Assembly (NCBI GenBank): GCA_949775045.1
Contig: OX459110.1
Location: forward strand, 7,510,229 to 7,574,228
Length of the DNA: 64,000 nt
Reading direction: 5' to 3'
DNA from: Metridium senile
Lineage: Eukaryota; Cnidaria; Anthozoa; Actiniaria; Metridiidae
Position numbers and translations under genes: made by a program
Notes under the pieces: generated by a model
Database searches by the model: none
Told to the model about the DNA's origin: nothing
What the model saw: only the letters and a program-made list of their open reading frames with translations
In this document: positions 41,767-51,237 of the stretch, piece after piece
How the letters are laid out: every line of letters starts with the position of its first letter
Position numbering within the stretch: the stretch's first letter is position 1

Positions 41767-42022
41767 ATTATAGTATTGTGCAAGGTCTCTCCTGGAGTTG
41801 GCACTAAGAGGGAATTTCCCTATTTCTAAAAATATTTTGATCTTATTATTTCCAACATCCAATTGGAATACGTGCTAGCAAAGACCTTATGTTTCCTCTG
41901 CATCCCATGAGAACTACGTGTATATGATGAAAGTGTTTCGAAAGGAAATTTTCTCTATTTCTAAAAACATTTTATTCAGTGTTATGCTAACATTAGTCCG
42001 GCAGCAAATGTCAGAAAAAAAA

Positions 42023-42482
42023 GTCCCGTGGGAATTTTCTGCTGCAAGCAAGCCACCAGTCTTAAAGTGTTTAGTAGACCATAAAGAACATAAAAAGTTT
42101 TGGTGGCAACTTTCTAACTTGCTCAGACGGGATTAACGAGGCTGCCAATACAAAATTGCCTAGAACTTTATTGGAAATCCACTACCAACCGTTGCCAGTG
42201 TAGCAAGCTGGGTCTCGTTGCACTGACCTATGCTCAGCGTGTTCAGACAACGAAGACTGTACTAACTATCCGGAGGATGTACAAGACTCGGACTCGGACT
42301 CGGGCTCGGATTCAATCCCAGTCCCGTGGGAATTTTCTGCTGCAAGCAAGCCACCAGTCTTAAAGTGTTTAGTAGACCATAAAGAACATAAAAAGTTTTG
42401 GTGGCAACTTTCTAACTTGCTCAGACGGGATTAACGAGGCTGCCAATACAAAATTGCCTAGAACTTTATTGGAAATCCACTA
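42023..42482. repeat. 162-bp direct repeat flanking a gene-tail fragment
   Basis: 42023-42184 and 42321-42482 are the same 162 bp (both start GTCCCGTGGGAATTTTCTGC). Between them, about 136 bp match the 3' end of the nuclease-like gene (tail rich in TCGGACTCGG repeats). Only the left arm shows this; the right arm has a single copy. Confidence 0.85.
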
Positions 42483-43040
42483 ATTTCCACAAAACTTTGC
42501 GAGTCTATCACTCTCAATGTAACAAATCGATCTCATTAGTTATAAAGTATAATATATGTCACGTGACCTAATTAGCATGAATGAGAGGCTGAAATACTAA
42601 ATTCCTCATTATCTTATAAAATACGCTCAGATTTTCATAAAACATTTTTATATTATCACTTTTCAATGACGCATATCAATCTCGTTAGTTACATAGTGCA
42701 ATAGGTGTCACGTGACCTCGTTAGCATGAATGCGAGGCTGAAATACTAAATTACTCATTATCTTATAAAATACGCTCAGATTTTCATAAAACATTTTTAT
42801 ATTATCACTTTCAATGACGCATATCAATCTCGTTAGTAATATAGTGCAATAGTTGTCACGTGACCTCGTTAGCACGAATGCGAGGCTGAAAACTATATTG
42901 CTTATTATTTCATTGTAAGTGCAGATTTTCACGAAACTAGATTATACTATAATCACTCTTGATGTCAACAATTTAACCTAATTGTTATAAATAGTAATCA
43001 CAGTGACTTAATCTCACTAGCATGGGAGCGAGGCTATTTT
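42483..43040. repeat. Four-copy tandem repeat, 148-bp unit
   Basis: Units each contain ATTTTCATAAAAC, a GTCACGTGAC palindrome (or a variant) and GCGAGGCTGAAATAC. The fourth unit is diverged. About two and a half units recur inverted at 55460-55740. Confidence 0.85.
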
Positions 43041-43199
43041 GACATCTTGTAACTGTTATATATAACCTCCTAAAAATACTGATCTCACGAAACTAACCTA
43101 AGGTGTTTCATAATATTAATTTTTTATTCTTATTTCACACTGAATTACTTGTATTGCACATAGCTATCAGTCATCAGATCTATTCTAAAATTTATTTAG

Positions 43200-44088
43200 A
43201 TTGAATCCGAACCCGAGTCCGAGTCCGAGTCTTGTACGTCTTCTGGATAGAACACGAGCATAGGTCAGTGCAACGAAGCCCAGCTTTGCGGTACTGGCAA
43301 CGGTTGGTAGATCATTCTTGCTTGCATCCACACTTCACTAACTGGATCACTGCCTGAAGTGCTTCGTTATTGGTGCCAACTGTTCTGATCTATGGTCCAT
43401 CCGTACCCCTCTAATGAAGGAAGTTCTGGGTTAGGGACTGTATCGTGATTCCATACCATCATTTGGTAATGTGCCCTGAGAATAGCCTGGTAAAGTGCAG
43501 CTTGTGTTGGTGGAAATCTGTTTGATTGGACCTGCTTCTTTATGAAGACAAACCTTCTTAGCTCCTTTACTGTTGTAATGTTGGTCTTCGGTAAGTACAG
43601 TTGGCAGACAAACGTTTCGATGCCAGTCTGTACTTCATCATCACGAAACGCATCCCCTCTGAGGTTCACAAGAGCAGTAGTCACAGATTCGTCTGCCTCT
43701 TCAAAGGCCTTCCAGCACAGTAGTCAACACCAGTAACAACATGAACCTTTGAACATTTGATCCTCTCCCTGTAACGAATGTAGTACTGTCGCACAGTGAG
43801 TTCTTTGTGGCGTCTAAATGCCAGGAAAAGGACATCTGTGTCTGGAGAATGGATGCATACTCCATTGGCACCATCTACACTAGCATCAACGGTATGAAGA
43901 ATCAATTTTGTGTCCGCTTCTTCGTGATAACTTTGAAGTTTGCTTACATCTTTGTGAGATGCTTCACAATGACTCTCCCATGCAACAACCCACTGCTTGC
44001 CTTTCGATTTAGCATACTCTAAGATCTTCTTAGCCAGGAAGGTACATAACTCTTTCTTGGTTTTCGTGTATGAAACAAGCTTCTTCAA
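43200..44088 (-). pseudogene. Nuclease-like transposon gene, minus-strand copy
   Basis: Two minus-strand frames (43681-44088 and 43367-43684) with a conserved order: AYTK-like N part, HEEADTKLILH, IHSPDTDVLFLA, then TTALVNLRGDA and KTNITTVKELRRFVF, LPPTQA-like and YQMMVWNHD. The tail (43190-43330) is Cys-rich, then Ser/Asp-rich. I recognise the protein only as a recurrent, unnamed ORF of invertebrate genomes. The E-A-D and S-P-D-T-D pattern resembles the acidic motifs of XPG/FEN-type (PIN-like) nucleases. An internal deletion near 43720 fuses two distant parts and shifts the frame, so it is inactive. Confidence 0.6.
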
Positions 44089-44200
44089 AGGGATATAATA
44101 TTACAATATATATACAAGTACATGGTAGTGACGAATTTCGTTTGATCTTCGACAGATATGATGTTATACAAGGGCTAAGTGACAAGATAGTGCACACCCT
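44089..44200. other. Centre of the foldback element
   Basis: About 110 bp of AT-rich DNA separates the two head-to-head gene copies. Nothing else is seen. Confidence 0.5.
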
Positions 44201-45350
44201 GTGTATTACCTGATAAGCGATTCAACCCACATTAGCAAGATCCCTAGTGATCATGAAGAAGCAGACACAAAATTGATTCTTCATGCCGTTGATGCTAGTG
44301 CAGATGGTGCCAATGAAGTATACATCCATTCTCCAGACACAACAGAGACGCTACAAAGAACCGTGCGACAGTATAATGCATTCGTTACAGAGAGAGGATC
44401 AAATAATTAATCGATAAATATATCAAACCCATCGCATAAGCTCTTGGTCCAGCAAAGACTGCAGCTTTACCAGCATTTCATGTTGTTACATGTGCTGACA
44501 TCACAGAAAGTTTCTCAGGCAAAGGAAAACTGACGTGCTGGAAGGCCTCTAAAGAGGCAGATGAATCTTTGACTACTGCTCTTGTGAACCTCAGAGGGGA
44601 TGCGCTTCCTGACGATGAAGTACAGACTGACATCGAAAAGTTTGTCTACAAACAGTACTTTTCGAAGACCAACATTACAACAGTAAAGGAGCTAAGATGG
44701 TTTGTCTTCAGAAAGAAGCAGTCCCAATCAAACAGGAGGGGGACATTGGGGTTTGCGGTATTGGCCATTTTTTAATGCGATATTACGGTAAAAGGAATAC
44801 ATTTTTGCGGTAATGCGAGATTTAGGATACCTGTGTTATGCGATATTTATCCTTTTTTAAGAGGTATTTCGTTGAAATAAGAAAAATCTAGCAGTAATGC
44901 GGGATTTAGAATTCCTGCGGTATGCGATATTAACGTTTTTTGTTTTTGTATTTTTTTTGGTACGTATGGATGGTGAAAAAACCGAAAACGTTTAATGACC
45001 TATGATTTTAATTAAATGTTGTGCGGTATGCGGTATTTGCGAAATTTGTTTTGCGGTAATGCGGGATTTTTAAATAATTTTTGCGGTATTGCGTATTAAA
45101 CCCTCTCAATGTCCCCCTCAAACAGACTTCCACCAACACAAGCTGCAATTTAGCAGGGCTATCCTCAGGGCACATTACCAAATGATGGTATGGAATCACG
45201 ATGGATGCTCTACCAACCGTTGCCAGTGTCGCAAGCTGGGTCTCGTTGCACTGACCTATGCTCAGCGTGTTCAGACAACGAAGACTGTACTAACTATCCG
45301 GAGGATGTACAAGACTCGGACTCGGACTCGGGCTCGGATTCAATCTAAAT
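44201..45350 (+). pseudogene. Nuclease-like transposon gene, plus-strand copy
   Basis: Inverted partner of the gene at 43200-44088. It reads HEEADTKLILHAVDAS and IHSPDT, then loses about 20 bases covering the second acidic motif. It resumes at TESFSGKGKLTCWKASKEAD, TTALVNLRGDA and KELRWFVFRKK. A 384-bp MITE splits it at 44736. After it come the ACTTCCACCAACACAAGC segment and the Cys-rich tail ending in a Ser-Asp run. A single-base loss near 45236 (GCAAGCTGGG against GCAAAGCTGGG in the other copy) also breaks the Cys-rich part. Confidence 0.6.
44736..45119. mobile_element. 384-bp MITE inside the nuclease-like gene
   Basis: Ends GAGGGGGACATTGGGG and CTCAATGTCCCCCTC, flanked by a 6-bp duplication AAACAG (44730-44735 and 45120-45125). 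The interior repeats TGCGGTAT/TGCGATAT and TGCGGGATTT phrases many times. Removing it restores the host gene's reading register. Confidence 0.9.
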
Positions 45351-45596
45351 AAATTTTAAAATAGATCTGATGACTGTAAATAGCGGTGCAATAAAAGCAA
45401 TACAGTGTAAAATAAGAATAGAAAATTAATATTATGAAACACCTTAGTTTAGTTTCGTGAGATCAGTATTTTTAAAAGGTTATATATAACAGTTACAAGA
45501 TGTCAAAATAGCCTCGCTCCCATGCTAGTGAAATTAAGTCACTGTGATTACTATTTATAACAATTAGGTTAAATTGTTGACATCAAGAGTGATTAT

Positions 45597-48500
45597 AGCC
45601 TGCGTACAGCCGGTTTAATTACCCGTAATAACCGTCTGCGAAAGTTCACCAGATATCGTGTTCTCTGTGACCCGATATAAGAAGCGATTTCTGATTGGCT
45701 CTCGCTAGGATCAATTCTTACGCGAACTCTGATTGGTCAACGGCACGGCATAATCTCTTCCGGTCGATGTTTTCGTTGCTACATGCACGTGAGTTTGACC
45801 ATGTTCACAGCGAGAGTAAAGACATGGTCTAAATATATTACAATCAGCACTTTCACAATGTTCTTCAAAGGACGCTGTGATGTTAAAAGCACTCTCGGCG
45901 GAGGTTATATCTTGAAGCGAACGCCTTCGTCTCTTCAAAAGTACGAAATCTTGACGGCAAATATAGTCATTATTCGGCGTTCGAGAAAGATTTTGGAGCT
46001 CTGAAAGAATCTTAATTTCACACTTTCCTTCAATGAGGAACTTCTCTTTTGGTTTAAGTTGTGTGCTGCGGCACAAATGGCAGGTAAATACACTCATAAT
46101 AATATATTTAGACCATGTCTTTACTCTAGCTGTCAACATGGTCAAACTCACGTGCATGATGCCTGTAATAATTTCTTTAATACTTTCAATGTCATTCTTG
46201 ACGTACACGCCCCTTTCAAAACTCGATCTAAAAATGAATTCAAATTATCTCAAAAGCCTTGGATTACTTCTGCTATCTTAAAGTCAATCAAACGTAAGCG
46301 TTACTTGTATTATCATTTCTTTCTTAATGGTTCTGATGAGCAAAAGCAATACTACAAAAACTACTCCAATCATTTAAATCATGTGAAAGAATTGAGCAAG
46401 CGAATGTATTTTAAGAGTAAAATTAATAACCTGAAAGGTAATACCAAAGAAACTTGGAGAGTTATCTCTCAAATTATTAATGTAAAATCCAAAAGCTCAA
46501 TTATTCCTTCTAAAATAGTTGTTGACGATGTTGAATATAAGACTCCTCAAGAAATTGCTGAACAATTTAATCTTTTCTTTAGAGACGTTGGTCCAAAACT
46601 TGCTGCCACCATCCCACCATCCAGTACTCCCTTTTTTCAATTATCTATCTCCTCTTTATTCAGCTAATAGCCTATTCTTACAACCAACCGACCCTCATGA
46701 AATACAGGACCTAATTTCTCAACTTGATTCTTCTAAGGCTTCTGGTCCCTATGGAATACCAATAAAATTGGTGAAACTTTCTAATTCTGCTATAGCTCCT
46801 ATTTTGACTCATATTTATAATCAGTCTTTTACAACAGGAACCTTTCCTGATAATTTTAAAATTTAAAGAGTTAAACCCCTATATAAAAATGATTCTTCCG
46901 ATAATTTATCAAATTATCGACCTTTTGCTAAAATACTGGAGAAACTCATGAATAAAAGAATGTTATCCTTTCTTGATGCAAATGACATATTCTTTAAATA
47001 CCAATTTGATTTTAGAAAGAAACACTCAACTACATTAGCCTTAGTGGAAATTGTTGACAATTTACTTAACTCTATAGACAGAGGTTTCTTTTCATGCGGT
47101 GTATTTATTGATTTTTCCAAGGCATTTGATACGGTTAATCACGAAATATTGTTGTCTAAATTACATCACTATGGGATACGTGGGAAAGCTTTGGATTGGT
47201 TTCGCAGCTATTTAACAGATCGACAACAATTTGTAGATCTACAAGGTTACTCTTCTGATTTACTTTCTACAATCTGTGGCGTTCCCCAGGGATCCAATTT
47301 GGGTCCTCTTCTTTTTCTTATATACGTCAATGATATAGCTAACTGCAGTTCTGTTCTAAATTTTCGTCTTTTTGCTGACGATACTAACATCTTCCTGAAG
47401 AATCAGAAAATTGATGTTTTAATGCATCAAATTAACACTGAATTAGAAAATCTCAATGACTGGATATGTGCCAATAAGCTATCAATGAATATTAAGAAAT
47501 GTAAATACATGATCGTTACGTCTCCTCAGAAGTATCAGAGTTCTCTTGAAATGTGTGATTCAATCAAATACTTAGGTGTATATATTGACAAGAATCTTAA
47601 TTGGAAAACTCATATCAACATTGTTTCAAAAAAAGTATCTAAAAATATTGGTGTCTTGTCCAAACTTCGTCACTATCTAGATGCGCAAACACTCAGATCT
47701 GTATATTTTTTCCTAATCTATCCTTTTCTCTATTAAGGAGCCCTTACTTGGGGTAACACTTACAAATCCACAGTACATCCACTCCATGTTCTTAATAATA
47801 AAGCTGTTAGAATAATGACCTTCTCTCATTTTCAGTCACACGCCCCTCCAATATATAAATCTTTGGATATTCTTCAATTTGTCGATATCGTCTCTACGCA
47901 AATCGCAACTTTTATTTATGACTATCATAATAATAATCTTCCTAAAGCGTTCTCAAATTATTTTCAAATAATTTTATCCATCACCATCACACTCGCTACT
48001 CTAAATCAAATTTTTTTCTACCTCAAGTTAGCACTAATTATGGCAAATCATCCTTAAGATTCTGTGCAATACAAATCTGGAATTCAATTGAGGAGTCTAT
48101 AAAGTTGCTCCCACGTAAATCATTTATTAAAAAAATAAAACAAAAGTGCTTAATTAATTATATTTAGACTTTTATTTAGTTCTACTAAACTTTATTATAT
48201 ATATTCTTATTCTTATTATATTTATATAATTAAAGAACACGTCTTTTCACCACTTGTTTAATCTACTGGTGGACTGGCTCGAAAACTTTAGTTACTCCAG
48301 TCCACCGGCACCTTTTCTGTGCTATTTAATTTATTTTATATTATAATTAACTATAATATTTATAATTATGTATTCTTTGTATTTAAACTATTTTCTTTGT
48401 GTGCAAAATAAAATAAAATTGAAATTGAAATTGAAATTGCATGTAGCAACAAAAACATCGCAACCGGAAGAGATTATGCCGTGCCGTTGACCAATCAGAG

Positions 48501-48630
48501 TTCGCGTAAGAATTGATCCGAGCGAGAGCCAATCAGAAATAGCTTCTTATATCGGGTCACGGAGAACACGATATCTGGCGAACTTTCGCAGACGGTTATT
48601 ACGGGTAATTAAACCGGCTGTACGCAGGCT
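45597..48630. mobile_element. Mutator-like MITE (about 0.75 kb) carrying a LINE
   Basis: Long inverted ends (AGCCTGCGTACAGCCGGTTT, about 190 bp at 45597-45785 and 48440-48630) and an 11-bp target duplication AGAGTGATTAT (45586-45596 and 48631-48641). Long inverted repeats with 9-11-bp duplications are typical of Mutator-like elements. The left part contains a second inverted pair (45782-45836 and 46099-46158), so the original element was largely palindromic. The LINE at 46159-48437 sits inside it. Confidence 0.85.
46159..48437 (+). mobile_element. CR1/Jockey-type LINE, 5'-truncated
   Basis: It is flanked by TGCATG (46153-46158 and 48438-48443) and ends in ATTGAA repeats ((AAATTG)n, about 48410-48437). 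It begins just after the endonuclease domain would end (KPWITSAILKSIKRKR). RT motifs present are LDSSKASGPYGIP, KILEKLMNKRM, FIDFSKAFDTVNH (A), GVPQGSNLGPLLFLIYVNDI (B) and FADDTN (C). Lesions are a frameshift near 46640 and stops at 46864-46866 and 47734-47736, so it is dead. Confidence 0.9.
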
Positions 48631-48675
48631 AGAGTGATTATAGTATAATCTAGTTTCATGAAAATCTGCACTTAC

Positions 48676-49045
48676 TGTGGACGAGCACAATTTGAACATT
48701 AGACACAGCGTAGAAACAGTTTGATTTACGTTCCTAAAAGTAAATATACATATACAATATAAAGTTAACATATTAAGGCTACAAATAGATTACAGTAATA
48801 TATATAAAATGAGAAAAATACTTACAAACTAACTGTGAATTATCCATGTTGCTCGAAACTAAACACGACGACTGACTGAGAATAACTAAGAACACTAAAA
48901 TATACTGAAAAACCTTAGCTGAATTTGCATACGAACAATAATACACAAAGGAATGTAGGACAAAATTAGCGAACCGAAAAACAATAGAAAGACAAACAAA
49001 TACAAAACTAAAGGAAAACTCAACTGTTAGTGTTCTGCACTAACA
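48676..49045 (-). repeat. 3' LTR of the Bel/Pao element
   Basis: On the minus strand it runs TGTTAGTGCAGAAC...CTCGTCCACA. The inner side shows only a weak purine tract (TTTCGGGGCCGGTA) as candidate polypurine primer. Confidence 0.9.
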
Positions 49046-49102
49046 TACCGGCCCCGAAATACTACATAGTATTTAAACATATAATATAGTAAGACTGTCT
49101 AT

Positions 49103-49990
49103 TCAATGTTCAATGTTCTTCAATAGTTCCAAGTTACATCCGGCTTCCATAAAGCACAACTTGTGGATTGGTCGTTCAAAAACTCCCTTGTCTGTTTTTA
49201 TCATGGCACGTCTTACCAAACCTTGTGAATCAGGGATTACCTTCAAGACACGACCAAGTGGCCACACATTGCGCGGGGATGATTCGTCTACGATAAGAAC
49301 GACGTCATTCGTCTTCAAATTTCTTTTCGGCAACAACCACTTGGTTCGTCGCTGTAAGAGAGTTAAATATTCTTTCGTCCATCTTTTCCAGAAAAGATTG
49401 CTCAAGTATTGAACTTGTCTCCATCTTTTCCTTATGTAGAGGTCATTTGGGTCGAAAATTCCCGGCGGTAGAGAGGGTTCTCTGGCTAATAGAAGCAGAT
49501 GATTGGGCGTTAATGGCTCTTCGTCGTTAGGGTCTTCAGACGATTTAGTCAAAGGCCTACCATTGATGATGGCTTCCACCTCCACCATGAATGTAAGTAG
49601 CGACTCATCATCCAGATGTTGCTCATTTGACACAGCATTGAGGATCTTACGGATGGTGCGTATGCATCTTTCCCAGGTACCACCAAAGTGGGATGCATAG
49701 GGAGGGCTGAAATGCCATTCGATCTCTTTTTGCAGAAGGACTTCGTGGATCTGTGCGCTATTCCATTGTCGAATGGCTTCACGTAGCTCTCTTTCGCCAC
49801 CAGATAGGTTAGTTCCATTGTCAGAGTATATCCTTCTCACTTGACCTCTTCGGGCTACAAATCTTCTTAATGCCATAATGAATGTATCGGTCTCGAGAGA
49901 TGACGCGATCTCAATATGTACTGCGCGTACGGCAAAACAGGTAAATACAACACCATATCTCTTAACAAGGGATCTTTTGAGCTTCACCAT
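49103..49990 (-). pseudogene. Bel/Pao integrase core
   Basis: 295 codons with RRIYSDNGTNLSGG and YASHFGGTWER (D and E of the D,D-E triad), then LTPNHLLLL and the Bel/Pao C-terminal block (RRTKWLLP, VLIVDESSPRNVWPLGRV). The preceding catalytic Asp (DYFGPF) is in the other frame because of the 2-bp insertion. The stop at 49103 is close to the 3' LTR, as expected. Confidence 0.9.
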
Positions 49991-51237
49991 ATAAAGGGTC
50001 CAAAGTAATCTACGCCGGTGTTTGTAAACGGGGGGTTGTCTGGTGAGATTCTAGTCGCAGGAAGATCAGCCATCTTCTGCTCGTTTGGTTTCTTGTGTCT
50101 TTGTCTACAGTCTAGGCAATTAGAGAGGACTTTCCTTGTCATAGCGTTAGCGTGTACAATCCAGAGGCGTTGACGAACCAGGGAGAGTACATATTGTCTC
50201 CCAGAGTGACCAGACAGTACATGGGCTTCTTTAATTGCCAGTTTGGACACACGACTGCTCTTTGGGACAATGACTTGGTGCTTTGAATTATATGGTAATG
50301 AAGACTTACGCAATCGTCCACCAACACGTACCAATCCGTCCTTGAGGATAGGATCCAACTTGAGAATTTGGCTTTTCTTCATAATGTTTGCACTTTTGGT
50401 CAGGTCTGCTACTTCTTGAGGGTATGCTTGTTTCTGAATGTGGAGTAGGATCTCGTGTTCTGCTTGACGAAGTTCTCCGACGGAAATGAGAGTGGAAAAG
50501 TTGACTTGAATATTCTTCCTTTGAGCGATGATTCTTTTCTGAAGTCGTAGACACAGAGCGATGAATTTCTTTAGACGTAAATAGGATGGGAATTTTCTAA
50601 AGATGGCTTCTAAAGGATCTTCAGTTACATTGGTAATGAAGGATAACCTTTCTTTCTTGACTTCAGGATCTTGATCCAGCGTTGAGTGGACATCACTTGG
50701 GTGTGGAAGTCTTTCGATGGTCTTATGTCTTAAGAATTCCGGCCCCGTTTTCCAGTCTTCATAGAGAAGAAAGTCATCAATGGCCATTCCTCTTGTACAC
50801 GAGTCTGCTGGATTGGACTTAGTATCTATGTAGTTCCACTGGTCTACCGAAGAACTGCTTCTGATATATGTTACACGATTTGCAACATATGTATGGAACT
50901 TGCGTGACTCATTCATGATTTACTTCAGCACAGTAGTACTGTCAGTCCAAAAGTTTGAATTTTGGATAGGTACTTCCAGTTCTGTACGAAGCGTCCTGTC
51001 TATCTTTACTGATAGAGCTGCTGCTGTAAGTTCCAATCTCGGGATTGACTGTGTCTTTAAAGGGGCAAGACGTGATTTGGCTGTCACGAAGGAACTGTGA
51101 ATATTCTCGGTATTGGTACCGACAGTACGAAGATCTGTCACAACTCCGTATGCCTTCTGTGAGGCGTCTGCAAAGTGATGAAGTTCGTACGATGCACAAC
51201 CTTGTTCTTGCTTGCTGGGTCGATAACAACGTTCCAA
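49984..51237 (-). pseudogene. Bel/Pao RNase H and connection region
   Basis: This minus-strand frame gives the RNase H (HHFADASQKAYGVV, SIPRLELTAA, FWTDSTTVL). It then hits an in-frame TAA at 50920-50922 and continues in the same frame as NESRKFHTYVANRV, the zinc-binding H...H, NCLDCRQRHKKP segment and DYFGPFIW. It ends at a 2-bp insertion near 49990 that throws the integrase into another frame. Confidence 0.88.
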
